From the NCBI GenBank assembly GCA_033063855.1, contig CP093830.1, forward strand, positions 18,228,854 through 18,292,853: a DNA stretch of 64,000 nucleotides. The letters are read 5' to 3'. Of this stretch, positions 1 to 13,264 are shown one piece after another (within the stretch, counting starts at the first letter, position 1; every line of letters starts with the position of its first letter). The notes beneath the pieces are model-generated. The model had not been told where the DNA came from. It was given only the letters and a program-made list of their open reading frames with translations, and made no database searches. Origin of the DNA: Smittia aterrima. Its lineage: Eukaryota; Arthropoda; Insecta; Diptera; Chironomidae. Position numbers and translations under genes: made by a program.

Positions 1-3000
1 CACGAACCAAGACGAGGCAAGGCAAAAACTGAAATTGACAATTGAATAACAATTCGAGATGTCATAAAGTTTCGAAATTGCTTTTGATGTTGCTTCTCAA
101 TTGCGCAAATCGTGAGATAAATAGTACAATCAAGATACTTTTCAATTTACACGTAAGAATCACTTCCAGCGTCGTCAACTTAGATTTCTATCATCGCGAG
201 AGTAAAAATTACTTTTTTTTAATCAGATTGAGACACGCGAGCTTCAACGATAGTCAAGCAAACGGAGCAAAAACACGACTAATAATAAGAAGCGACGAAA
301 GATCGATGCGAGAATGCAAATTGGAGAATGTTGCTTAGTAAGGAAGATTTGTCATGACTTTCGACATCAGACGGAGGCTGCCAAACGAGACGATTTCTTC
401 TTCTCCCAAATGAACGGCAGTTCAGGGACTTCGAGAATGTTGAGAAAAACCATTGAGTCGAACTTGTTGTGTGTGTCTGAAAATGAAAACAAATTTTCAC
501 AGTCGTTAAATTAGCGATGAGATCTGCTCGACATGTGAAAAGTTTATTTTTTCTAGGGTGAAGTGCAAAAGTAACTCAAACAAAAAATCACTCTCAATTA
601 GTAGAACACTTCATTTTTAAACAATTCCCAGCCAGTCAATTAGAGTGAGTTTTGCTTTTGAAAATAAAAGTTTTACAATGTTGTGCAACGACCGCACAAA
701 ATTTATGAATGAAAGTCTTCCGAGAGATTTTCTGTTAATCATACTTGACACGTCATGGTCGAGGCTGACGAATCTCCTCGACGCGAGAGACTGTGAGTCT
801 TAGGAAAAAATGTTTAGAACTATTTTTAATGTCTCGAGCTCTCTCTGACGTTGAGTGCGAAGAAGATGCTCCGGAAATGTCGTTAGACACGATTCACTTG
901 CTAATTTAATTTTTCTAATCTTTCCTCTTCGACTCGCGACTCAATTAAAGCATTGCCAACGACGAAGATATGACTGTTGTTTGTTATTGTGCAAACAATC
1001 CAATGAACTGAAGTTAATTATCAACGATAGAGCGAACGGATATATTTTCTGTTTTCGTCGTTTATTTGATTAATTATGAAAATATTTGTGCTTACATATC
1101 ACGAGCGAAAAAAAATATTGTGACGTCACTTGAACTATAAGTTTGACTAAGTTTTATTGCTTCACGTTTTCGCCATAGATTATTCATCGAACTATCGTTC
1201 GAAAATCAATTATTACGTGTCGTGGGAGGCGTGTGACTGCTGAGCTAGAAATAAATCAAAAATAAAAAAGTTAACGACTTTAAGAGTCTCGCGGGATTTC
1301 ATGGCAAAACTTGCGTAGACGCGAATGTTGATAATCTTATCAATCTACTTCAATGTGTCTTCTAAAGCAGTCACAAGTTTCCCATTTGGCACACACGTTT
1401 CTCGATTGCAAAACAGAGCTGACGAGCAAAAAAAACGGTTCCCTTAAAGATATTTCACCAATCTTATCAGCAGCTGCTCACTTTGCTTTTATTAAAGACT
1501 CAAATGAAAATATTTGAAGCTTGATTCATCAATTTACTTTAACTCCGTCGTCTAATACGATGAAGACACATTTTGATGATGAACATTTGGAAATGAAAAT
1601 TTCTTCAAAAACTTTTCTCATTGCGAATAAATTTTCCCATTGTTCCTCGAGGCTCTTCTGCTTCTCAAAGCAGAGCGCTCTTAAGATATTTTTCTCTTCT
1701 TTGAATGCATAACAATTAATCATTTGTCTTCTCCAGCGCAGTGAAGTAGAACGAGCTCATTGGCTCACGAGATATCTTATAATCCACTAACGCCTTTGCA
1801 AATTTTTGATACATTTATGGAATTTGAACAATCTCGAAATAAATACAATTCTCAATGCATTGTGTAATTGAATTAATTTTGTTTTCTCTATCGAATGAAT
1901 AATGTCTTTGAATTGCTGTTTGAGATGGAAAATTTATGCTTCAAAGCATTTTTCACAGCAAATTCGAAACAAACATAAAACAAGAACTCATAATCATTCT
2001 GAAACTTTAATATCTTTATGGTTCCCGAGACAAAAGAGAATCTCATTCCGCTCGACGTTGGATTCATTTTTTTTTTTGAAGAAAACTGCATGAGAGGAAA
2101 GCTTTTTAGATTTATTGCCATTGTCCTTGACATCGTTCGTCGCATGTGGGCGAAAGAGAGCTTTATCCTCAAAAAGTTTCCGCAATGTTCCGAACAAAAA
2201 GAAACTCAACGACTTATTGATGCATTTTAAGGCAACAAAAGAAAGGAGGAGAGAGAGACACATAATGTGCTTTTAATCTATTGGTTGACCAAGCTCGAGA
2301 ATCTTCGCTTTTTAAAAATTTCTCTGGTCATCCAACAAAAGATTCGAATTTATTGAGTCGAGCAATTTGCTTTTGATAATTGTCCAAAATAGCTTTTATG
2401 GCACACAATGGAACTCACATATGGCACACATCCTGTCATCGCGACGGAAACTAAAGAAAATGTGATTCAATGGAGACGACTAAGTGACGTCTTTGCATAA
2501 TTTTGAGCTCTTTACAATCTCATTGTAGTAGCTAAAAAAAACTTTCGAACAATCACCGAAGTTTGTCTTGCACGACATTCTTGAAACTAGATCCTGCGTC
2601 ATCAGCTTCTGTGTACGTCAGGAGGAGAATAAGTCAAACAGAAGGAATGACTTATTGCAAGTTTTGTTTGTGCTGACGTCTGTGTATGAACAGTCACCTT
2701 AGTCGCTTTTATCAATGAAATATCGTCGTGTGCCGATGAATGATCATAAATGGCATAAGAGCTGCTGTGTAGCTTGCTCGACGCCTTGGAGAGAAGCTCG
2801 ACACCTTGTGTCCACTCCTAATCAACAAAAGGCAATTAATTTCATTGGAGAATTCACCTGACGCGATAACGAACTTGTTTTGAACTATCGACTGCTTTGC
2901 TTTGTCGGATCTTTATCAAAAGAGCAAAGAACGACTAGATCTCAACATTTATTATTAACTTCTTTATGCGTTGTTAACATCCAGCACTTGAATTCCTTTT

Positions 3001-6000
3001 CAATATCGATTCTTCTAAATATTTTCCAATAGGGATCCTCCATTCACCTGATCCTCGGATATTCCTTTGTAGTTGATTGTCAGACTCAACAATCTGCTCG
3101 TTTAAGAAACTCCAACGCAAAAATATTCCATTTTTAAGACACGTTCAACTTATTTTTTCCTTCATCTCAAAGAGTTCCATTAAACGACATAAAGAGGCAA
3201 TAAATGGAAAATGAAGATACGAAAGAAATTTATTGAATCGTGGAGAAACGAGAAAAGTTGAATGAGATATGGCCAAGTCCCAGGGGAGAGTTCAAGAAGT
3301 TCGCGAGGAGACTAACAACGAGTCAATCGACTTAATTTGATTTCTGTCTGGGCGACTTCACGTTATTTGTAGGCAAAACGATTCGAAAGGGACGACGGCG
3401 GTTGCTTTTACTTCTTTTTCCTCGCTTACATTACTGAGCAATCTCTTAACATCGTCGCGATCGACGTTTAACAAGTTTTTACGTTCTCTGATTTCTTTTG
3501 TCCCTTGCAAAAGTGAAGCTGATAAAATGTGAACGAAGCTGAATTTTTCAACAACCTCGACGAATATTTTTCGCGACAAGTGTTCACTGCTCCCTTGCAT
3601 CACGACTACAAGAACTAACCGCACGAGCTTAATGTACAAACGACATTTTATTTTATTTTTAATTGCGGATTCGATGTTTCTTCTCATCGTTTAGAGTTGG
3701 CAAGTATGAGGTTGATATCATTAAAGAAGTTGAGTCGATTGCACAATACGAAAGGAAAATCATCTTGAAATGTCATCGCAAAGCGCTACCAATTGTCTTC
3801 AAAGCGATTGTGATTGCAAAGAAGATTGCCGTTAAACGATATCAAGAAACTTGTTATTGTTGAAACTCAAGAGATTCTTGAAGAGTCCGAGACAATCTCA
3901 TTTCATTTGATGTTTGCTGGGGCACGACTGAGATCAGCCAACGCAACTCTTCATCCTTTTGGCGCTTTCTCGTATTATTTCGCCAGTGCAAAGAAGAGTC
4001 TCACTCGAAGACTATTCTCCGCAGCTGGAGATAATTTACAATCACTTGTCGAGTTCCTTGAGCTGCGATAAGACGAATCTCCAGCCGAGACAACACAAGA
4101 GCTGAAAAAAAGAGACAAACTGTTAATTGACTTTTTTTCTCGACTCAACGATGTCTTCTTCCACGCCACCGCTCGCAATCTCGAAGCAAGTGATGTAAAT
4201 TGAAAGAGATCAGACGTTGCATTTGTCGTGCTGATAACTGAACGAGAAGGTGATTTATTTTTTATCAGTATTACCAACAACTTTTTTTTTCGTATCGCTT
4301 TCATGTCTCTTCGGGTTCCTCTGTGGATCTCCCACACTCGTATCGACAAAGGAAAAATTAAACAAGTTGAAGGAATTTTCGGATAACAAGAAGAAGAAGA
4401 GAAGAAAACTGCCAGTGAAGGGAGAGTAAGAAGAAGTTGCTTTGCGTTAATGAATTTTCTCTTAAAGCTGCCGCCTCTGAATAATTGACCGAACGAAAAA
4501 AGATTTGTCATGTTTCACGATGTTCACTTGAAGATAAGCAAAGAGGGACGAAGGATTTTTCTCTCATTATTTCGATCCGAATTTTTTTATTGCTCCGACA
4601 CAGAAAAAAAAAGTAAAAATCGTGCAGCACCGAAAAGGAGAAAGACAGAAACTGTAAAGTGGAATTTCATTGAATGAAAGAATGAAAACTTTTTTTTCCC
4701 ATGAATGAGGAACGAAGAGATGGAATGACACTGACTAAATGGAATTTGCTTTTCATGTCTTGTGCGTTAGTCAAGGGTACTCGAAATTCTTTGAACTTTT
4801 TCTTGTTCTTCTTCGATTTGCGACTGCCGCTGGTTTCTTCCGAGGCACAAGTGGCGTTAACTTAGGGCGCCATTTATGATGTTTCTTGTGTGTGGAACTA
4901 TTAAATGTCACTTGTGAATCTCTTTTCGATTTCCATCTCTCTCTCACATGGCATTCTGGTCGAGCAATAAAACATTATTTATGGAACATTCCTCGGAACT
5001 CCCACACGTGAAATGAAGAAAGATAATTTATTTCCTTCGTTCGAAATGTCTTTTCTTCGAAATATTTACATATCAGATAGTGTAACTACTGAAATCAGAT
5101 CGCATTTCAACGACGACAAGATTCTTATTGAGCGCGTGGGGATCATCAGATGAAATTTTCTTTGAAAATTGTTTGCCATTAACAAGAAGACGAATTTGCT
5201 AATATAAATCAACGGTTGATTGTCAAAGGTACGTATGACTCCCGTGTCAAGCTTTACGAGCGAACAGTGGTTTATAAAAGCCAATAAAAGTTGGAATATT
5301 GCTGTGGTGAGCTGTTCACCTGTGGAGGTTCATAAAACATCAAACATAGCTACAATGGAATTATTAGACAGCGTTAAGCGCTGTTTGCAGGATGAATAGC
5401 GATGCTCGTTAATTTCGACATGTTGTAAGCCATCAGAAATGCATTTCACCATTCGCCCTTTTCATTCCCTTCCAGCTCTAGTCGTCGTAGCTCCAGCCTC
5501 GACATTCTGCCGAACATGAATTTTAATTAATGCTGCAGAAATGTTTGCTGTTTCAAGCAACATCGTGTCGTGTTTCATTTAAATTCACACATGAATGCAC
5601 ATCGGGACGGGTTACAACAAATTATGACTTGGCGAAGAGGATTTTTCGCATTCTCATTACGCCGACAATGACAACTTTACGAGCTTCGTTTCATTCATAA
5701 ATTCACGTGCGGCAGCAGAAGAATTTGCCGCGACAGAAAATGAAATTTTGCTTGCGACAATCTAACAAGACATTTGGCAAAATACCTGATGAGATTTAAT
5801 TAGTGAAACGTTGAAAAATTTTATAAGCAGCGACTGCTCGCTGTGCTTCTTAATCGAATCAAATCCGTTCCATGAATGGACAGGGTCAAAAGCTGAAGCC
5901 TTAATTGATAAAGAGACGATTTCATTTTTATGTGTTTGTCAGCAGCTGACAGAATGAATGAAACTCACTCCGAGACAATGTGAGGCCGCCTCAAATATTT

Positions 6001-6630
6001 ATTTTTGAATGAATTTTCGCCGATAACATCGACCAACACAGCCTCGTCGTCGACTGCTTTGAATCGTAAAATAAAACAAAATAATCAACGAATTAAGGCA
6101 GCGTGTTATCGCACACTTATTTGCGATGCGCTTGTGTTGTCATTCCTTTCGCCGAATTCATTTTCGGAGACTTTGCAATCAGTCGGGAGTTCATTGAAAC
6201 CTTAATTTTTCTTCACTGACCGTTGCATTAAGCTCACGTCGTCTAACAAAACTGCAGATGCATCAGGCGACGTGAGAATTTGTACGTTGCTTAGTAATTG
6301 ACGACTAAATGGGACTGCAATTAATTAAAACGATAAGAAAATTCAATTAGCTAAGTTCGCGAATCGTGTGATTTCAGTCGATTAATTACGTCGAAAACTT
6401 TGAGTTGTTAATTAATCTTTTCGTCAGAGACGATTCCCGTGCCACAGTAGATTCTCTAAATTTCATCAAAAGCTAATATTTATATTTCCTCAATCTTGTT
6501 AAGTTGGCAAGCGGATCTCGATGCTGCTGATGATGATGCAAAAATCACATTTTGTTTCTCTCCAACTTTACATATTCATTTAATGTTAATTAATGATGAA
6601 AGATATGAAATTAATTGTTCAAAGCAAAAG
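1..6630. other. Intergenic or intronic stretch without recognised gene
   Basis: I see only short open frames here, none with a domain, a conserved motif or a convincing exon with splice sites. The longest, a 178-codon minus-strand frame at 3975-4511, is Ser/Lys/Arg-rich and looks like a by-product of purine/pyrimidine-rich sequence. The stretch is AT-rich with many A and T runs. It may be an intron or a distal regulatory region of a gene to the left, but nothing in the sequence shows that. Confidence 0.6.
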
Positions 6631-6670
6631 ATTTATTTCTTTTTTGTGTGATTTTCGGATTGAAAGAGGA

Positions 6671-8893
6671 TTACAGTTGATAACTATGATAACTCGCTTT
6701 ATGCTGCCTCAACATGGAATTGGAGCTATTAGAGAAAATAGAAGACATAAATATTTTGTTATCTTGTTGCTTCTTCAAATATTCTTACGTAAAAGCAGCT
6801 TCGCAATAAGCGGCATCACAGACGTATTCCTTCATTCCTTGGTGATGACTCTTTTGATGTCTTTTTAAAGCAACATTTGTGAACCATCCGGGTTTGTCAG
6901 GACACAGAACGCAGCGATGAGTTCGTTTCGTTTCGTCGTGATACATCATGTGCTTTTGAAGTAAAGCTGGCGTTCTGAAAACTTTCCCGCAAACTGTGCA
7001 AGGAGTTTCACGAACCCGATGAACGTTTCTCATATGATTGAATAGCGATCGCTTCGTTGGCCGCATTTTAGAGCAAATATCGCATTGATATATGACATCG
7101 CTCGGTTGACCAACTCTGGACGAAGGAAAACAAAATGATAATTTTGCAAATAAAGCAAAGAATGTTCAACTCACCGATGAACGTTCTTTTTATGAGTTCG
7201 AAGTCCCTGAGCGTTTGTGAATTCTTTGCCACATAACTATTAGATGAAAAGAAGAGAAATCGGATTAAGATTAATTTTAGTTAGCTAACTCGAGTTTCGT
7301 CTTACCTCACAAATCACTGGACCTTTCAAGTTCTGAGCTGTGTTCGATTTCTCATTGTTATTAATCAAATTCCTCGGATCATGGAAAAGTTTATGAATCG
7401 TGTAGCTTTTTAAATTGGCGCATTTTTTCTTGCAAATCTCACATTCGATGACATGGTCTGAGTCTTTCTTCTCAAGTTCTTTGTTGCATTGACGACAGTG
7501 AAGCTTAAACATCCTCTCCGTAGCCATAATCACATTTTTGCAGATTGGACAGAAATGCCGGGAGGTTTTTAAAAGTCCATGAACCTTGACAACATGAGTA
7601 TTGTATCCACTGAGTTTATTGAAAGTCTTGTTGCAACCCTCGACTTCACAAGGCACTTCCTTCTTTTGGCATTCATGAGCTTTGTAAGTTTTCTTTCCAG
7701 CGAATTTCTATAAGAAATAAATGAGTTATCGGAACTTAAAATATTTTGCTATCACTTACCAAACGGCAGAAGAAACATTCGTAGACTCGAAGAGCAAAGC
7801 TATTCCGTTCTGGATTCTTAATGATAACATCAGTGTCTGTTATATCATAAATATCTTTGTCGGAAGGTTCAATTATTTCTTGATATTTGTCATCGTCGTC
7901 TTCCTCCTCCTCGTTTTCGAAATTTGACTCGTAGTTTTGTTCAATAATATCACTTATGTCCAACGGCTCATTCTTAAACATTTTATCATCACAGGGATCT
8001 TCATTGTACACTTTTGTAATGATAGACTTATCATCGCCTTCGACTTTAAATTCTTCAAACGAATACTGCTCGGTGCGATATTCATCATCGTCTTCCTCAA
8101 TGTAAGATATACTATCATCCAAATGTTCTTCGATTATCTCAATGTGATTAGGTTGATGTTGTTCAATAGTTTCTTCTTCGATTGATTCATCAAACTTGTA
8201 CCAAGGATCTTCAACTTTCCTGTTTCGTAAACTTTGAAGCCTTTCATCGAGCTCTTGCATTTCATTTATGACTTCGTATTGAGCTTTCTGACATCGCTTC
8301 TTGTATCCGTCTATTGTCACGATCTGTTGAAAACACTGCTCACAAACAATCTCACTGAACGCTTCGTTGTACTCTGGACCGAGTCCAATTAAAGCGAGCA
8401 TCTCGTCAGGCTCAATTGAATAAGCTTCGAGTTTGTTAATGGAAACGAATTTGTCATCTTGAGATTCAAAACAAAAGCGACAAAGACTTTTCAACTCGAG
8501 GATTTTATCACGACGATCTTGAAATAAATTCTTTTCTTCTTGGGCATTGGCAGCACTTCGGAACAAATTCACGCTTTCCTGGCCGCAATACTGATTGTTA
8601 AGGTAATCAAACTCAACCACGATCTTCTCAATTCCTTCCTTCGTTTCGCGAAAATAAATCGTCGGTACAGTTCCTCTCAGTAAATAATATCGTCCTTTCT
8701 TCTTTGATACCACTCTCTCGTCAGGGAAATGATCCTCGCAAATTGCAGAACACTTTTTAACTTCGTAATTTCCCTTTCTCGTAAATTGAGACCAGAGATT
8801 CTTTAACTGCTCGTTCTTTGGAAACCGATAGAAATGTTTTCCCGCTCGAACAAATCGATTAGGACAGCCGACAACAGCACAGCTTCCAGGCAT
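6671..8893 (-). CDS. THAP-ZAD-C2H2 zinc-finger protein (659 aa, five exons)
   Basis: Probable nuclear DNA-binding regulator. Exons 8893-7760, 7707-7306, 7236-7175, 7115-6789 and 6725-6671 join in frame with GT-AG introns of 52-69 bp and give 659 residues. An N-terminal THAP domain has C5, C10, C52, H55 and the VPTIY end motif. A ZAD (zinc-finger associated domain, a dimerisation domain of insect zinc-finger proteins) has C138, C141, C184, C187. A strongly acidic linker follows, then several C2H2 fingers in exons 2-5. The last exon has only 17 codons plus a stop, but it supplies the two His ligands (RQH and SYH) of the final finger, whose Cys pair lies in exon 4, so it is well supported. An AATAAA lies at 6637-6632. 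The gene is divergent from and related to the 9277 gene. Target and pathway are unknown. Confidence 0.9.
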
Positions 8894-9276
8894 CGTAAAT
8901 CGACTTTTAAAATTAAATTTTGTTTGTTTTGATGCGCTTCTTTACGTCAGCAAAATATAAAACTTTATCAACTTAACTAAGCAAAACTGAGTGTTGTTGT
9001 TCGAAACTTACGTTGCTGGGGGGAACAAACGTTTTCATGAAAACTTATAAATTTAAAAACAACAAACAAAAGTTTTTGAAATAAAAATAAAGATTACGCA
9101 CTAAAAAGACTCGAAAGTACTTCAAATTAACTTGTGAAAGGTGAATCTCTGACATCTTTATTGATTAAAAGCGGAATTTACAATATTTATCTTTCAATTT
9201 AGGGTAAAATCAGTGAAATTGTTTTTGGCCAAAGCCTTTCACATCAAAACCATCAGCTGCACCTTTGAGACATAAA
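8894..9276. promoter_or_regulatory. Shared upstream region of the divergent THAP-ZAD genes
   Basis: This 383-bp gap separates the start codons of two head-to-head, related zinc-finger genes and must hold both 5' leaders and core promoters. It is AT-rich. I see no clear TATA box at a convincing place, which is common for such regulator genes. A bidirectional promoter is an inference from layout only. Confidence 0.45.
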
Positions 9277-12230
9277 ATGCCTAGAAATGGCGCCTCCTAT
9301 CGTAAATGCTTCGTCGCTGATTGTAAATCTCGCAGCGATAAAGGAACAAAGAGCTTCTTCTCAATTCCAAAAGATCCAGTCTACCGCGAAGTGTTTCGGG
9401 TTTTCTCGAGACAAGGACCTGAATACAACATTGGGAAAACAGCAACAATATGCGGCGATCACTTTGATTCATCATGTCTAGTGAAAAAGAACAAATATCT
9501 AGCTCTCAAGAAAGGTTCAGTCCCAACTATTCTTGTGAAAGATTTGGAGACCATCGAAGTTGAGTTTGATCATTCGGAAATGAAATATCCAGATGAAGAA
9601 CTTTTCGAGCGTCCATCTGGCGCAAGGGCAGCAATTGAACAACCTCCGGAGCAAAACAAGAACTACACCATCCGTTGTTTCGTTGTTGGTTGCAATTCTT
9701 ATCGAAACGAAGAACCAGTAAGTTGCTTCACTATCCCAGATGAGCCAACTCTTCAAGATGTTTACTTGACATTCTCAAGACGAGGAAGTGAATATGTTTT
9801 GAAACCAGGAACACGGATTTGCAGTGAACATTTTGATCCATCGTGTCTCGAAAGAAGAAAAACCAAAACGCTTCTCAGCAAGAACTCTGTGCCAACGATT
9901 TACAAAAGAGGAGACGAGAGAGTTGAAGTAACGTTTGATTGGTCAGTGATGCATTATCTTGAAGAAGACACTCTTCTTAAACCAGCTTATGACAAAGAAA
10001 GAGAGCTAGAGGAGTTGCATTCTAAACGATATGCACGTCGCGAACAGATTAAGAATCTGTGTTGCATTTGCCTCTACGAAGATCACAGCGAAAGCGATCT
10101 AATCGAACTCTCCAAATTCAAAGACTTCTCGATCCAGCCCATCGAATATTTACGACTAATTGGCATAGAAGATTGCGTTGGTCCCAAACTCAGTTCGTTT
10201 GTATGCGAGGAATGCTTTGAAAGCATTTTGTCATTTGATGGATTCAAAACTAGAAGCAAAAGTGCTCAAACAATGTTCACAGAAGAGCTTAAAGATCTTG
10301 ACGCCAAAATTGAAAAGATTCAAGGATATTCGATTGATGAGAATGAAGAATACATCGAAACAACTCCACATTCACCAAAAGCAAACTTAATCATCGAGAG
10401 AAACTTCAAGCACGAAGAGAAATTTGAGGATTCCGGCGACTTTTCTGATGGATATGAATATATTGAAGATGAACGAACGTTTGCAACTGATTTCAAAGAG
10501 GAAACTATATTTGTGGCGGGATATGATGGAGAACCACTTGATCAAGAAGTCAAAACGGAAATTTTAAGTGAAGAGGAAATGATCGAAGAATGCATTGATC
10601 AAGATTCAGATTACAATAACGACAATGATTTCAAAGACGATTCCGATTATGATCCTAACGAAGAAGAAATTGCTAAATCCGTTAAAAAGGTAACTAAGAA
10701 TGTTGAGAAGTCCAACATCAAAAGCCCAACTTATGAGAAGAAAACTTACAAAAAGAGAGATAAAGCTGAAATTGAGAAAGACAAAGCTGAAAGATTCGCT
10801 AATGATGTAATCCGCAAAGGGCAGAAAAGTGCAAGAATCGCTTTTGAATGTTTCTTATGCAAATTGGTGAGTGACAAAGTTTTATTTCTTTAACGACTAT
10901 TACTAACTTCTTCCTTTTTCAGAAATTTGCCGGAAAACTGACTTTCGAAAAGCACAATTGTTCAGTAAAGCAAATGTATTGTCCTGTGGAGACTTGCGAC
11001 ATGACCTTCCGAAAGCTAACAGGCTACATGACTCACACTTCCATAGTCCACAAGTATCCAAAGTTATCTCGCCAATTATGCTACACTTGCAACATTTCGA
11101 GAGTTTGCACGCATGAAGAATTCAGACAACATCGTCAAGAGTGCTCTGGGAAGGAAGTCGATGAAAGCATGGATGGACTTGATGCCAGTAAATTGATTGA
11201 AGAAGAGAAAGGGAAAAATGACTCAAGCTACTTTAGTGAAGAAGTTGTTCAAAATGGTCAAAAGAGTGCAAGAATGGCATTCCAATGCTTCTTCTGCAAA
11301 TTGGTAAGTGCTCTAGCTTCAAACTAGAATAAATTTTATTTAAATAATTTTTTCTTCAGAAATACGCCGGCAAAACAACTTTCAAGTCTCACGAATGCTC
11401 CGTTAAAGAACTAATTTGTCCAGTCGAGAGCTGTGGAAAGAAGTTTATTGCACAATCTGGCTACAACTCTCACACCACGATAATCCACAAATTACCAAAA
11501 CTTTGCCGTCAACTATGCACAACTTGTAACGTTTCGTTATGCTGTACCGAAGATGAGTTCAAGCAGCATCGTCAAATATGTACTGTTCAGTCAGCGAATA
11601 ACGTTCGTCTCAAAACGATTGAATGTCAGATTTGTGGGAAAATCTGCATAAACGCAAAAGCTCTCGCAGCTCATACGATGTTCCATAACAAGAAGAAACG
11701 AACAAGAATGAACAAAACTTCATCGACTGAAAAAAATCTCATGTGCGAAGCTTGTGGCAAAAGCTTTGCTAAGCCTCGCAATTTAGTTGATCACATGAAG
11801 ACTCACGAGTAAGTAACTTTCAATTGGAATTAGTCAAATACTTAATTTGTTTCCTTATAGAGCTCCAAAAGTTGAAGAAGGCTTTGCATGCGATAAATGT
11901 GGAAAACTTAAAAAGAGTCGGATTCATTTGGCTAAGCACATGAGGACCGTTCACTATAGTCAACCAGTTTCCTGCGACTACTGCGGAAAAGTCTACAAGA
12001 ATAACACGGCCCTATCAGCGCACATGCTTTATCATACAGAATCGAGAAGAATTCATTATTGCGATCTCTGTCCTGATAAGCCTCCATGGTGGACAGCAGT
12101 TGCATTGCGAAGACATCAGGAATCTCATCATGGATACGGTCCCGGATATCAATGTGATCAATGCGAATGCTTCTACACAACCCACAAAGGTTTGGTTGGT
12201 CACATCAGAGCTAAACATAAGAACTCTTAA
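9277..12230 (+). CDS. Double-THAP, ZAD, C2H2 zinc-finger protein (929 aa, four exons)
   Basis: Probable nuclear transcription regulator and paralogue of its divergent neighbour. Exons 9277-10866, 10923-11303, 11360-11808 and 11861-12230 join in frame. The start is the ATG at 9277 (AAAATGCC); the open frame extends upstream only through a TTG at 9265. Two tandem THAP domains have C11, C16, C59, H62 and C134, C139, C182, H185, each closed by a VPTI motif. The ZAD has C262, C265, C310, C313. A long acidic region precedes C2H2 fingers. Exons 2 and 3 encode the same block of degenerate fingers (KFAGK/KYAGK, RQLCYTCN/RQLCTTCN, EEFRQHRQ/DEFKQHRQ), which shows exon duplication. Typical fingers with HMRTVH and HMLYH follow in exon 4. 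A poly(A) signal lies at 12291-12296. Confidence 0.92.
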
Positions 12231-12472
12231 AAATTTTAGTTAAAAAAATCTTATTCAGGATAAAATTGATAAATTGTTGAATGTTTTTTGAATAAATTCT
12301 TAATTACTGCTGATTGTGATGTCTTCATTAAATTCTTTTACCTTTTTAATAATTTTTGGGTCAGTTTCAGAGTTTCTTTGTTTTTCTTGAAGACGTGACC
12401 CTTGTCGTTGGATTTAAAATTTAAATCGATTGATTGACAGGTAATCGCTAGATTTTATAACAGGAATGTAAA

Positions 12473-12692
12473 TTCTTCGTCTTCTTTAAAACATGAAATT
12501 GATAAAAGAGAAAACAAAAAAGAATTTTGGGCTCAACCGGGATTTGAACCCGGGACCTCTCGCACCCAAAGCGAGAATCATACCCCTAGACCATTGAGCC
12601 ACATGATTTGATTTTTACCAATTCGCGATTTTCGTTATTTCAAGCAGAAAATTAGACAAAAACTGCTGAATTTTAAATTTAAAACTTGCTTC
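12473..12692. repeat. Left arm of inverted repeat carrying tRNA-Pro
   Basis: About 220 bp that recur in inverted orientation at 16078-16296, with the tRNA gene at the centre of each arm. Outside the tRNA the arms still share long stretches such as TCGCGAATTGGTAAAAATC and TCTCTTTTATCAATTTCA (read in right-arm direction). Similarity well beyond the transcribed tRNA shows segmental inverted duplication rather than two independent tRNA genes. Confidence 0.85.
12529..12600 (-). tRNA. tRNA-Pro(UGG): tRNA-Pro (anticodon UGG)
   Basis: A 72-nt tRNA. The acceptor stem is GGCTCAA paired with TTGAGCC, with discriminator C. The anticodon stem CTCGC/GCGAG encloses the loop TTTGGGT, giving anticodon TGG. 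The T arm is CCGGG-TTCAAAT-CCCGG, whose B box is GGTTCAAATCC, and the A box region is TGGTCTAGGGG. No intron and no encoded CCA, as expected for a eukaryotic nuclear gene. A T-rich stretch follows and can act as Pol III terminator. It is identical in sequence to the copy at 16171. Confidence 0.98.
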
Positions 12693-12984
12693 GCTAGCAT
12701 AAAATTAGAAAAGATAGCAAAAAACCTTCAGTTAATTCAGATATGATGATTCTGGTTTGAAGAAGATTGAACAAGACAATTCCTACCGAAATTGTGAAAT
12801 CACTTTCCCGAATCAACAAAAACTTGCTCGAGTTGTCTTGTAAAACATTTTATGTTAACGATTTCGATAACAAAACAGGTTTGATGCTTTTTTCACAGAA
12901 AAAAAAAACAAAACAAACTCTCATGTTAATGAGAGCTTTATTAAAAGCTTCAAATATTTTTGCAATAAAAATAAATTATCGCAT

Positions 12985-13239
12985 TTAATGAAGTTTTCTT
13001 CAGATCGACATTATTCTTCGCCAAAACATCTGGTAATTTTCTTCTCTTACTTCAGTCAACTCAATTTGATAAAAGCATGTGCGTCATTGTTGCGCTTTTC
13101 GTCAGTTATTGCGCTTCGTCGACGTCGATTGCAATTAATTTGCCAGTTGGAGAACTCTAATAAAAACGTTGGCATAAGTTCATTTCTTCACATTCAGTTC
13201 AAGTGATCAAGTCTCACGAAATCCAAGAAAAGAAAATTA
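12985..13239 (+). repeat. Duplicated promoter/leader, copy 1 (upstream of nuclease gene)
   Basis: This stretch matches 14596-15180 in the same orientation. Shared blocks include CTTACTTCAGTCAACTCAAT, TAATTTGCCAGTTGGA and AGTGATCAAG followed by ACGAAATC and AAGAAAAGAAAAT. The match continues almost to the start of the neighbouring gene, so it probably carries core promoter and 5' leader. In copy 2 it is split by a repeat-rich insertion. Confidence 0.7.
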
Positions 13240-13264
13240 ATATTATTACCAAGAATTGTAAAGA

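Noticed and set aside
3975..4511. 178-codon minus-strand open frame
   Set aside because: Ser/Lys/Arg-rich without domain, signal peptide or splice context; explained by skewed purine/pyrimidine runs.
9265..9276. Four-codon N-terminal extension of the double-THAP gene
   Set aside because: The codon at 9265 is TTG; the first ATG is at 9277 in good context.
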